This document shows, piece after piece, positions 7,739 to 15,633 of a stretch of DNA of 22,937 nt. Within the stretch, counting starts at the first letter, position 1; each line of letters starts with the position of its first letter. The position numbers and the translations under genes are program-made. This DNA is from Bacilli bacterium (lineage in GTDB: Bacteria > Bacillota_I > Bacilli_A > RF39 > UBA660), in NCBI GenBank assembly GCA_016302935.1, contig JAEDMO010000010.1:1-22937 (forward strand), read 5' to 3'. Under the pieces are notes generated by a model that ran no database searches, was not told the DNA's origin, and worked only from the letters and a program-made list of their open reading frames with translations.

Positions 7739-9337
7739 ATGTCAAAATATGTATTTGTAACTGGTGGGGTGGTTTCTGGTTTAGGAAAGGGAATTACAGC
7801 TTCTTCTTTGGCACTTCTTTTGAAAGCTAGGGGATATAAAGTATTTATGCAGAAGTTTGACCCTTATATTAATGTTGATCCTGGGACGATGAATCCAATT
7901 CAACATGGTGAAGTCTTTGTTACTTATGATGGATGCGAGACTGATTTAGATTTAGGTCATTATGAAAGATTTATCGATGAGGAACTTAATTATACTTCTA
8001 ATATAACTAGTGGTAAAATATATTCTTCGGTAATCGAAAAAGAAAGAAGAGGGGACTATTTAGGAAGTACAGTACAAATGGTTCCACATATTACTAATGA
8101 GATTAAAAATAAAATATATGAAGCTGGTATTACTTCTTCAGCTGATTTTGTAATAACAGAAATTGGAGGTACTGTTGGTGATATTGAATCACAAGCATTT
8201 ATTGAGGCTTTAAGACAAATTCAATATGAGAAAGGGAGCAATGAAACTTTCTTTGTACATACAACTTTGATTCCTTATATGTATGGTAGTGGGGAACTTA
8301 AGACAAAACCAACTCAAAATAGTGTAAGAGATTTAAGAAATATGGGAATTAGAGCGGATGCTTTAGTATGTAGATGTCCATATGCAACACCTGTTTCTAT
8401 AAAGGAAAAATTAGCATTATTTTGTTCTATTAAAAAGGAAAATATAATAGATGCTGTAGATGTTAAGAATATATATCAAATACCACTTAATCTTTATGAA
8501 CAAAAAATAGATGAGATAATTTTAAAGCAGTTTGATATGCCAATAAAAAAATCTAATATTAAATATTGGAAAGATTTGGTTTATACAACGGAACATTTAG
8601 AAAAGGAAGTTACTGTTGCTTTAGTGGGAAAATATATTGAATTACACGATGCTTATTTGTCAGTTTCAGAAGCTTTAAAACATGCGGGATATAAATATTC
8701 AACAAAGGTTAATATTAAATGGATAGATTCTGAAAGTTTAGAAAACTCTACTTCTTCATTGGATGAGATATTTAAAGATGTTAGGGGAATAATTGTACCT
8801 GGAGGATTTGGTAGTAGAGGAATAGAGGGTAAAATTAGAGCAATTAAGTATGCTAGGGAAAATAATGTAGCATTTCTAGGTCTTTGTTTAGGAATGCAAC
8901 TTGCTATAATTGAATTTGCTAGAAATGTTTGTAAGTTACCGGATGCTAATTCTACTGAGTTTAATCCACTTTGTGAAAACAAGATTATTGATTTAATGTT
9001 AAATCAAAAAGCTATTGTTAATATGGGGGGAACTTTGAGACTTGGTAATTACGAATGTAGTTTAAAAAAGGGGACATTAGCTTATAAGGCTTATAATTGC
9101 GATAAAATATTAGAAAGACATAGACATAGATATGAATTTAATAATGATTATACTGAGTTAATAGAAAGCAAGGGAATGGTTATATCTGGGGTTAATGATA
9201 CTAGTAATTTAGTGGAAATAATTGAAATTCCTAATCATAAACATTTTATTGCTTGTCAATTTCATCCAGAATTTAAAAGTAGACCAACTAGACCACATCC
9301 TTTATTTGATTCATTCATTAAGGCTACTATAGAGTAG
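7739..9337 (+). CDS. pyrG: CTP synthase (glutamine-hydrolysing)
   Basis: This cytoplasmic enzyme makes CTP from UTP, ATP and glutamine-derived ammonia, the last step of pyrimidine nucleotide synthesis. The start ATG 7739 lies seven bases after GAGGTG (7726-7731). An in-frame TTG at 7724 lies upstream of that site and is rejected. The 532-aa length is normal. The synthetase domain begins KYVFVTGGVVSGLGKG (P-loop, residues 9-18) and has QKFDPYINVDPGTM and the DLDLGHYERF block. The class-I glutaminase domain has the nucleophile Cys383 in LCLGMQ and His509/Glu511 in FHPEF. Its own promoter and the preceding terminator make it an independent unit. No strong terminator follows. Confidence 0.97.
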   Translation: MSKYVFVTGGVVSGLGKGITASSLALLLKARGYKVFMQKFDPYINVDPGTMNPIQHGEVFVTYDGCETDLDLGHYERFIDEELNYTSNITSGKIYSSVIEKERRGDYLGSTVQMVPHITNEIKNKIYEAGITSSADFVITEIGGTVGDIESQAFIEALRQIQYEKGSNETFFVHTTLIPYMYGSGELKTKPTQNSVRDLRNMGIRADALVCRCPYATPVSIKEKLALFCSIKKENIIDAVDVKNIYQIPLNLYEQKIDEIILKQFDMPIKKSNIKYWKDLVYTTEHLEKEVTVALVGKYIELHDAYLSVSEALKHAGYKYSTKVNIKWIDSESLENSTSSLDEIFKDVRGIIVPGGFGSRGIEGKIRAIKYARENNVAFLGLCLGMQLAIIEFARNVCKLPDANSTEFNPLCENKIIDLMLNQKAIVNMGGTLRLGNYECSLKKGTLAYKAYNCDKILERHRHRYEFNNDYTELIESKGMVISGVNDTSNLVEIIEIPNHKHFIACQFHPEFKSRPTRPHPLFDSFIKATIE

Positions 9338-9378
9338 ATAAAAAATTTATTATTATACAGTAATTTGACATTTTTTTA

Positions 9379-9406
9379 TTGTTTTTACTAATTTAAGTGT
9401 TATAAT
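9379..9406 (+). promoter_or_regulatory. Promoter of the second YfcC-family gene
   Basis: TTGTTT (9379-9384), a 16-base spacer and the extended -10 TGTTATAAT (9398-9406). A perfect TTGACA at 9365-9370 is 30 bases from this -10 and therefore not its partner. Confidence 0.6.
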
Positions 9407-9428
9407 TGTTGTAGAAGGAGGAAGTTAA

Positions 9429-10898
9429 ATGAAAAAGAATGGTTTGTTAAAAGTAATATTTGGTGTATTTGCATTGGTAATATTATTAACATTTATAATA
9501 CCTACTACTAGTGGAGAAAGAAGCTATTTAGGTATAGGACAATTTGTTATGAATATTATTCAATCATTAGCATTTTTTACTGATCCAGTTTTATTAATTA
9601 TAGTAATTGGTGGATTTTATGGGGTACTTAATAAAACAGATGGTTATAAGAAAATATTGGATAAAATTGCTTTAAAGTACAAAGATAATAGAAATTTTAT
9701 TATTTTTATAATTTTAGCATTTGCTCTAGTAGCTGCGCTTAGTGGTATTTCATTACCTTTACTTGTATTTGTACCGTTTGTAGTTTCAATAATCCTACTT
9801 ATGGGTTATGATAAGTTAGTAGCATTATCTTCAACAATTGGTGCTATATTAGTTGGTCTTTTAGGAGGATTATTCAATAATTTTATTGATCCTTCTTATG
9901 GTTCTGTTACTACGATGGAACTATCATTGGGATTAGAATCTGGAGCTAATTTGCTTTATAAAATATTACTTTTAATTTTAGCAGTTGGTATTTTGGTTTT
10001 ATATGTATTAAAACATATTAAGAATGTTAAGGATAAGAAAGTAAAATATGATATTAAAGATGATAGTGATATTTTGATTACTGAGGTAAAGGGAAGTTAT
10101 AAGAATATTAAAACTTGGCCAATAGTTACTGCTTTTGTAATTATGTTTGTCATTTTGATATTAGGTTTAGTTCCTTGGAATTCTTTATTTGAAATTGAAC
10201 TTTTCAATAATTTACATACTTGGATTACTGGTTTAGCAATACCAGAATTTAAATTATTTGGTATTACTTTTTCTGAGTTTCCAATATTTAATAATTTAAT
10301 ATCTTCATCATTCCCAGCATTGGGTGAATGGACTTCTACATCTTTTGGTAATGTTGGTAATCAAATAATGGTTATTAATTTGATTATTGTATTGATGGTA
10401 GCAGTTGTTATATTTGCTCGTGTTAAATTTGATGAAGCAGTAGAAGGTTTTGTAGAAGGTGCTAAGAAGATTTTACCAACAGCTATTTTAGTTAGCTTAG
10501 CTTATGTAGTATTAATATCTTCATTTACTAATGGATTTATGGGAAGTATTATTAAGTGGGCGATGGAATTAGTCGGAGGATTTAATGTAGTAGTTGTTTC
10601 AATACTTTCTATTATTGGTAGTTTCTTCAGTGTAGATTTCTTCTATTCAGTAGCAGGTGTATTTAGTAGTATTACTGGCTATGTCGAAGATACTTCTTTA
10701 TATCCATTACTTGACTTAATTTATCAATCATTTTATTACTTAGTAATGCTTGTAGGTCCTACTAGTGTAATGTTAATATTTGGACTTAGTTATTTGAATA
10801 TTCCATATAAGGAATGGTTAAAATATATTTGGCGTTTAATCGTTCAATTATTTATATTGATATTTGTAATTCTTTGTCTTATGTTAATATTAGTATAA
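9429..10898 (+). CDS. Second, divergent YfcC/DcuC-family permease
   Basis: A 489-aa polytopic membrane protein, paralogous to the permease at 6131-7606. It starts at ATG 9429 after a strong AAGGAGGAAG site. Shared architecture includes the N-terminal helix and LTFIIPTT segment, a GGFYGVLNKTDGYKKIL helix end, and the matching half-repeat block KFDEAVEGFVEGAKKILPTAILV (compare KEIVDTFLEGAKDILGVILI in the paralogue). It lacks the FSIGGTTYGMMEET signature of the first copy and has different loop sequences (LFNNFIDPSYGSV, FFSVDFFYSVAGV). It therefore probably carries a different substrate, perhaps another amino acid, peptide or carboxylate. It has its own promoter and is not in the arc unit. Its TAA stop lies within a TATAAT box that may serve the next gene. 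Confidence 0.85.
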   Translation: MKKNGLLKVIFGVFALVILLTFIIPTTSGERSYLGIGQFVMNIIQSLAFFTDPVLLIIVIGGFYGVLNKTDGYKKILDKIALKYKDNRNFIIFIILAFALVAALSGISLPLLVFVPFVVSIILLMGYDKLVALSSTIGAILVGLLGGLFNNFIDPSYGSVTTMELSLGLESGANLLYKILLLILAVGILVLYVLKHIKNVKDKKVKYDIKDDSDILITEVKGSYKNIKTWPIVTAFVIMFVILILGLVPWNSLFEIELFNNLHTWITGLAIPEFKLFGITFSEFPIFNNLISSSFPALGEWTSTSFGNVGNQIMVINLIIVLMVAVVIFARVKFDEAVEGFVEGAKKILPTAILVSLAYVVLISSFTNGFMGSIIKWAMELVGGFNVVVVSILSIIGSFFSVDFFYSVAGVFSSITGYVEDTSLYPLLDLIYQSFYYLVMLVGPTSVMLIFGLSYLNIPYKEWLKYIWRLIVQLFILIFVILCLMLILV

Positions 10899-10899
10899 T
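10894..10899 (+). promoter_or_regulatory. Possible -10 box for the clpC-like gene
   Basis: TATAAT at 10894-10899 overlaps the stop codon of the permease gene. No good -35 is seen 16-18 bases upstream and the extended TG is absent, so it is tentative. If used, transcription would begin near 10906 and the mRNA would carry the hairpin at 10920-10965 as almost its whole leader. Confidence 0.35.
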
Positions 10900-10919
10900 T
10901 TGTCTATTAATAATTAAAT

Positions 10920-10965
10920 AAAATACCCTTTTTGTACATAGAATAATGTATAAGGAGGGTATTTT
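10920..10965 (+). promoter_or_regulatory. SD-sequestering hairpin before clpC (fourU-thermometer-like)
   Basis: Bases 10920-10939 pair continuously with 10946-10965: 20 bp, three of them G-U, with no bulge, closing a six-base loop. The 3' arm contains the complete ribosome-binding site AAGGAGG (10952-10958) of the clpC-like gene, whose ATG is at 10967. Four consecutive U (10930-10933) pair with AAGG of the SD, the arrangement that defines fourU RNA thermometers. The only T-run is the end of the 3' arm itself, so it is a poorer terminator than the others in this window. It could still partly terminate the upstream gene. Pairing is read from the sequence. Temperature sensing is inference. Confidence 0.6.
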
Positions 10966-10966
10966 T

Positions 10967-13270
10967 ATGTTTTCTAATTTTGAATTTGAAGCACAAAATA
11001 TTTTAGTGAAAGCAAAAATAGAAATGAATGAATTAAAGCATCCTTATATTGGAACTGAACATTTAGTATTATCCATTTTGAAAAATGATAATGTTGTATC
11101 CGATAAGTTAAAAAAATATAATTTAACGTATGATAAGTTTAAGAAGGAAATCATTAGAATAATTGGTGTTGGTAGTCGTGAGTCATCTTTGTTTTTGTAT
11201 ACACCACTTCTTAGAAAAGTGATTGAAAATGCTGTTTTAGATAGTAAGGAAAATAACGATGGTAATGTTACTACTATGCATTTGTTTTCAGCTTTGTTGG
11301 AAAGTGGCGAGGGTATTGCTATTAGGATATTTTTGGGAATGAATATTAATTTATCGGAGATGTATGATGATTTTTCTTTGGGCTTGATTAAGAAAAGTAA
11401 GGTTAAAAAAGGAAAAAAGATGTTGATTGAAGAGCTTGGGGTTAATTTGACTGAGAGAGCTAAAAATAATGAATTGGATCCGGTAATAGAACGGGATGAT
11501 GAGATTAAGAGACTTTTAGAAGTATTGTGTAGAAGATGTAAAAATAATCCTATTTTAATTGGAGAAGCAGGTGTAGGGAAGACTGCTATTGTGGAAGAGC
11601 TTGCTAGGATGATTGTTAGTGGGATGGTTCCTAATACCCTTAAAAATAAAAAAATTATTTCTTTGGATATGGCATCAGCGGTGGCAGGAACAAAATATAG
11701 AGGCGAGTTTGAAGATAGAATGAAAAAGATATTAAAGGAAATTGAAGAAAATCCAGATATCATTCTTTTTATTGATGAGATTCATACTTTGGTAGGTGCT
11801 GGTGGTGCGGAAGGGGCGATAGATGCTTCTAATATTTTAAAACCAGCTTTAGCAAGAGGTAAAGTTAGATGTATTGGAGCAACTACTTTGGCAGAATATA
11901 AAAAATATATTGAAAAAGATGGTGCGTTGGATAGAAGATTTCAAAAGATTATTATAGAGGAACCTAGTAGTTTAAAAACTAAAAAGATATTAGCTTCTTT
12001 AAAACCAATATATGAAAATTATCATAAGGTAAAAATTGAAGATAGTTTACTTGATAAGATTATTACTTTATCGGATAAATATATATATGATAGATATAGA
12101 CCTGATAAGGCGATAGATGTTCTTGATGAAGTGTGTTCGAGGGTTAGTATTAAGGAAAATTCTTTGGATAAGGATATTTTGTTTTTAAATAAGGAAATTA
12201 ATAGGATAAAAAAGGAAAAAAATAGTTTTATTTTAGAAAATAAGTTTGATGAGGCGTATGAACTTAGAAAAAAGGAAGCTAGTTTGATGTCTAAATTAAA
12301 TGAAATTAGTTTAAATTATAGTGATGGTAATAGAGTTGTTACAATAGAAGATATTGCAAGTGTAATTAATATTAAGACGAAAATACCGGTTTATGAGATT
12401 TTGAAGGAAGATATGATGGTTATTAATAAAATAAAAGAGGATTTGGCAAATACTATTGTAGGACAGGATGAGGTAATTGATGAACTTATAGATATTACTA
12501 AGAGGATAAAGTATGGTTATAGTGATAATAAGTGCTATTCATTACTTTTTATGGGGCCTAGTGGTATAGGAAAAACTTTAATTAGTAAAATATATGCTAA
12601 AAATTTAGTTGGGGAAGATAATTTTATTAGATTGGATATGAGTGAATATAGCGATGTTACTTCTATTAATAAGATAATTGGTTCTTCTCCTGGGTATGTT
12701 GGGTATGATGATAATAAAAATATTTTAGAAGAAGTTAGAAATAAGCCTAATTCAGTAATTTTATTGGATGAGATCGATAAGGCGCATCCTAAAGTAATAA
12801 ATTTATTTTATCAAATCTTAGATGAAGGAAAATTAAAAGATTCTAAGGGTAATATAGTTAGATTTGATAATTCAATTATTATTATGACTTCTAATATTGG
12901 TTTTGAGAAGAATGTGGTTGGTTTTAATGATGATAAAAGAGGAGCTGTATCTAAATTAAAGGAATATTTTAATTTGGCATTTATTAATAGAATCGATAAT
13001 ATAATTGTGTTTAATAAATTAAAAGAAGAAAGTATTTTAAAAATTATAAATAAAAAAATTGATAATTTGAAGGCTAAGTATAGTGATATTAATATTAAAG
13101 TATCAAAGGGATGTATTAAGGAAATTATAGCAGAGAGTCAATATGATTTATTTGGGGCAAGGAAAATCGATAAAATTATAAGAAGTAAGATAGAAAAAAT
13201 TATTATTGATAAGGTTTTTAACAATGAGGTTGACGTTAAAATAGATAGTATTAAAAAGCAACCAAGTTAA
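10967..13270 (+). CDS. clpC: ClpC-type AAA+ unfoldase, ATP-dependent Clp protease subunit
   Basis: A hexameric cytoplasmic unfoldase that feeds proteins to ClpP. ATG 10967 is eight bases after AAGGAGG. The upstream in-frame ATG 10946 precedes that site. At 767 aa it is slightly short for ClpC (~810). Domains: double Clp-N repeat (~1-140); AAA1 with Walker A GEAGVGKT (199-206), GTKYRGEFEDR, Walker B ILFIDE (266-271); a short UVR-like coiled middle (ENKFDEAYELRKKEA, ~424-438), typical of ClpC and unlike the long ClpB middle domain; AAA2 with Walker A GPSGIGKT (530-537), Walker B VILLDE (597-602); ClpP-docking VGF (651-653); and GAR sensor 2 (730-732). The usual neighbours ctsR, mcsA and mcsB are absent, and no CtsR or CIRCE operator is seen. 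Confidence 0.9.
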   Translation: MFSNFEFEAQNILVKAKIEMNELKHPYIGTEHLVLSILKNDNVVSDKLKKYNLTYDKFKKEIIRIIGVGSRESSLFLYTPLLRKVIENAVLDSKENNDGNVTTMHLFSALLESGEGIAIRIFLGMNINLSEMYDDFSLGLIKKSKVKKGKKMLIEELGVNLTERAKNNELDPVIERDDEIKRLLEVLCRRCKNNPILIGEAGVGKTAIVEELARMIVSGMVPNTLKNKKIISLDMASAVAGTKYRGEFEDRMKKILKEIEENPDIILFIDEIHTLVGAGGAEGAIDASNILKPALARGKVRCIGATTLAEYKKYIEKDGALDRRFQKIIIEEPSSLKTKKILASLKPIYENYHKVKIEDSLLDKIITLSDKYIYDRYRPDKAIDVLDEVCSRVSIKENSLDKDILFLNKEINRIKKEKNSFILENKFDEAYELRKKEASLMSKLNEISLNYSDGNRVVTIEDIASVINIKTKIPVYEILKEDMMVINKIKEDLANTIVGQDEVIDELIDITKRIKYGYSDNKCYSLLFMGPSGIGKTLISKIYAKNLVGEDNFIRLDMSEYSDVTSINKIIGSSPGYVGYDDNKNILEEVRNKPNSVILLDEIDKAHPKVINLFYQILDEGKLKDSKGNIVRFDNSIIIMTSNIGFEKNVVGFNDDKRGAVSKLKEYFNLAFINRIDNIIVFNKLKEESILKIINKKIDNLKAKYSDINIKVSKGCIKEIIAESQYDLFGARKIDKIIRSKIEKIIIDKVFNNEVDVKIDSIKKQPS

Positions 13271-13308
13271 ATACATAAATTTTTTGCTAAATTTATGTAT
13301 TTTTTTTT
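13269..13308 (+). terminator. Terminator after clpC
   Basis: A perfect 14-bp stem (13269-13282 with 13289-13302, loop TTTGCT) leads into T to 13308. The stem uses the last two bases of the clpC stop codon. Confidence 0.85.
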
Positions 13309-13324
13309 AAAATATTTAAAGTCG

Positions 13325-13333
13325 TGTTATAAT
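13325..13333 (+). promoter_or_regulatory. Extended -10 promoter of ackA
   Basis: TGTTATAAT at 13325-13333 lies 27 bases before the acetate kinase ATG. The position of the -35 holds only a T/A-rich stretch, so the promoter would depend on the extended -10. Confidence 0.55.
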
Positions 13334-13360
13334 AGTTTTTAGAAAGAGATGTGATTTTTA

Positions 13361-14545
13361 ATGATAATTTTATCAGTTAATGCTGGAAGTTCTTCTTTGA
13401 AATTTACTGGTTTTAAAATGCCAGAAGAAGAAGTAATTGTTTCTGGTTTATTTGAAAGAATTGGTATAGCAGGAAGTTGTTATACGATTAAGCTTAATGG
13501 AGAAAAAATTAAGAAGGAAAGAGATTTACCGAATCATGAAGAAGCTGTTAAGATATTAATTGATGAGCTTTTACTTAATGGTGTTATTAAATCTTTGGAT
13601 GAGATCGAAGGAGTTGGACATAGACTTGTTCACGGTGGTGAAAAATATGCTAATTCGGTAATTATCGATGATGATGTTATTAGTACTGTTACTGAATTAA
13701 TACCTTTGGCTCCACTTCATAATCCTGCTAATTTAATTGGGGTAGAGACTTTTAAGAAGTTACTTCCTAATGTTTTAAATGTGGCGGTTTTTGATACTGC
13801 ATTTCATCAAACTATGGATAAGAGTGCTTATATTTATCCAGTTCCTTATGAATGGTATAGTGAATATGGAGTTAGAAAGTATGGTTTTCATGGTACTAGT
13901 CATAAATATATTAATGATAAGATAAGTGAAATATTAAATAGAAAAGATTTAAAGGTTATTAGTTGCCATTTGGGTAATGGTGGTAGTATTACTGCTATAG
14001 ATAGTGGAAGAGTAGTTGATACTACAATGGGATTTACACCTAATGCTGGTCTTGTTATGGGAACAAGATCTGGAGATATTGATGCTTCTTTTATTCCTTA
14101 TGTTATTTCTAAGAGTAAGAAATCTTTAGATGAAGTTATAAGCGATTTGAATAAAAAAAGTGGTCTTTTAGGAATTAGTGGTGTTAGTAGCGATTCTAGA
14201 GACATTGAAGCTGGTGTTAATGAAGGCGATGTTAGATGCGTTTTGGCAGAAGAAATATATGAAAATAAGATTGTTTCTTATATTGCATCATATTATTGTT
14301 TGTTAGGTGGTGCTGATGTAATTTGTTTTGCTGGTGGTGTTGGAGAAAATGGTATTACTGTGCGTAGGAATATAATTAATAAATTAGCACCACTTGGGGT
14401 AAAATTAGATGCTGATGCTAACAATGTTAGAGGTGTGGTTACAAAGATATCTAGTGATGAATCTAAGGTTTTGTGTTATTTAATACCTACCGATGAAGAG
14501 CTTATGATTGCTAGAGATACTTATAATTTAATTTGTGGTAAATAG
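13361..14545 (+). CDS. ackA: Acetate kinase
   Basis: This cytoplasmic enzyme interconverts acetyl phosphate plus ADP with acetate plus ATP, a substrate-level ATP source in fermentation. It is 394 aa, close to the usual ~400. Known active-site positions are present: Asn7 in SVNAGSSSLKF, Arg88 and His91 in GHRLVHGG, His120 in PLHNPANL, Asp145 in FDTAFHQT, His177 in GFHGTSH, the HLGNGGS phosphate loop (203-209), Arg236 in MGTRSGD and Glu380 near the C-terminus. The start ATG 13361 follows a weak AGAAAGAG site. No phosphotransacetylase gene is adjacent. It is followed after 17 bases by the DHH-family gene, so the two probably share an mRNA. Confidence 0.97.
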   Translation: MIILSVNAGSSSLKFTGFKMPEEEVIVSGLFERIGIAGSCYTIKLNGEKIKKERDLPNHEEAVKILIDELLLNGVIKSLDEIEGVGHRLVHGGEKYANSVIIDDDVISTVTELIPLAPLHNPANLIGVETFKKLLPNVLNVAVFDTAFHQTMDKSAYIYPVPYEWYSEYGVRKYGFHGTSHKYINDKISEILNRKDLKVISCHLGNGGSITAIDSGRVVDTTMGFTPNAGLVMGTRSGDIDASFIPYVISKSKKSLDEVISDLNKKSGLLGISGVSSDSRDIEAGVNEGDVRCVLAEEIYENKIVSYIASYYCLLGGADVICFAGGVGENGITVRRNIINKLAPLGVKLDADANNVRGVVTKISSDESKVLCYLIPTDEELMIARDTYNLICGK

Positions 14546-14562
14546 TTAGAAAGAGTGATAGA

Positions 14563-15525
14563 GTGAAAAGGTTAATGAAAGGAATTAAAAAAAGAATCAA
14601 GAAATATGATACTATTGTTATAGCTAGGCATATAGGGGCTGATCCTGATGCTTTAGGTGCTCAATTTGCTTTAAAAGAGATGATAAATAACTACTATCCT
14701 AAGAAAAAAGTTTATGCGGTAGGTTCTCCGGCTTATAGATTTAGATTTATGGGGACTTTAGATAGAATAGATGATATAGATAAAAATTCTCTTTTAATTG
14801 CGCTTGATACGCCTGATTTAAAACGTATAGATGGTATTAATATTGATGATTATGCTGAAGTTATAAAAATAGATCATCATCCTTTCATTGAAAAATATGC
14901 TTCTATTGAATTAATCGATGATACAGCATCTAGTACTTGTCAAATTATTTTGGAATTTTTAAATACGTGTAGATATAAGATTACTAAGAGTATGGCTAAG
15001 AATTTGTATTTGGGAATTGTAGCGGATACAAATAGATTTTTACACGATTATACTACAAGTAAGACATTTGATTTGGTTAGTAAATTGATAAAGGATACAA
15101 ATATAGATTTTACATCTTTTTATAAGGAACTTTATAATAGACCTATTAGTGAGGTAAAATTTCAAGGTTATATTTATCAAAATATTAATTTAACAGATAA
15201 TGGAGTTGCTTATATAAAAATAACGGATGATATGCTTAAGGAATTTGGTGTTGATTCTGCTTCTTGTGGAAATATGATAAATGACTTAAATTATGTTAAT
15301 GAAGTTTTGATATGGGTGTTCTTTTCTTACGATGTTAAAAGTAATTTGATTAGGGCTAATATTAGATCTAGAGGGCCTGCAATAAATGAACTTGCATCCT
15401 TTTATGGAGGAGGGGGGCATAAGTTTGCTTCTGGAGCAAGGTTACAATCTTTTGAACAAGCGGATAATTTAATTAAGGATTTAGATTTATTGCTTGAAAA
15501 TTATTTAGATGTTAATAATGAATAA
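14563..15525 (+). CDS. DHH-family phosphoesterase, NrnA-like
   Basis: A soluble 320-aa protein of the DHH/DHHA1 superfamily, most like bifunctional oligoribonuclease/pAp phosphatase (NrnA), which degrades short RNA oligonucleotides and 3'-phosphoadenosine 5'-phosphate. The metal-binding motifs are present in order: HIGADPDALG (Asp27, Asp29), LDTPD (Asp82), DHH (104-106) and GIVADTNRF (Asp155). The C-terminal DHHA1 domain ends with the substrate-binding GGGGHKFASGA (282-292). It starts at GTG 14563, just after AAAGAGTGAT. ATG 14575 is an alternative. It is probably cotranscribed with ackA, since 17 bases separate them and the terminator follows this gene. The precise substrate (nanoRNA, pAp or c-di-AMP products) is not shown by the sequence. 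Confidence 0.88.
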   Translation: MKRLMKGIKKRIKKYDTIVIARHIGADPDALGAQFALKEMINNYYPKKKVYAVGSPAYRFRFMGTLDRIDDIDKNSLLIALDTPDLKRIDGINIDDYAEVIKIDHHPFIEKYASIELIDDTASSTCQIILEFLNTCRYKITKSMAKNLYLGIVADTNRFLHDYTTSKTFDLVSKLIKDTNIDFTSFYKELYNRPISEVKFQGYIYQNINLTDNGVAYIKITDDMLKEFGVDSASCGNMINDLNYVNEVLIWVFFSYDVKSNLIRANIRSRGPAINELASFYGGGGHKFASGARLQSFEQADNLIKDLDLLLENYLDVNNE

Positions 15526-15531
15526 TATTAT

Positions 15532-15559
15532 AATGCAACTTATATGGTTGCATTTTTTT
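15532..15559 (+). terminator. Terminator of the ackA unit
   Basis: An 8-bp stem AATGCAAC/GTTGCATT (15532-15539 with 15547-15554) is followed by T to 15559, just after the stop of the DHH gene. Confidence 0.85.
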
Positions 15560-15602
15560 GACACAAAGATAAAAAATTATTAGTAATTTGTTATTAAAAA
15601 TA

Positions 15603-15611
15603 TGATACAAT
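15603..15611 (+). promoter_or_regulatory. Extended -10 promoter of pcrA
   Basis: TGATACAAT (15603-15611) is an extended -10. No -35 is seen at the right distance. Its position overlaps an upstream ATG at 15610, so a transcript from here would exclude that codon and supports the ATG at 15634 as the real start. Confidence 0.45.
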
Positions 15612-15633
15612 GGTTTTTAGGAAGAGTGGTAAT

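Noticed and set aside
9365..9370. Perfect TTGACA before the second YfcC-family gene
   Set aside because: It is 30 bases from the TATAAT at 9401, too far for a sigma-A promoter. TTGTTT at 9379 has the right spacing.
11044..11763. Long open frame (239 codons) on the minus strand
   Set aside because: It lies entirely opposite conserved ClpC AAA1 sequence, has no ribosome-binding site, and its composition (Ser/Pro/Leu/Ile-rich) is that of a shadow frame.
15558..15563. TTGACA in the T-tract of the ackA-unit terminator
   Set aside because: It lies 42 bases upstream of the pcrA -10 and no -10 box lies about 17 bases downstream of it.
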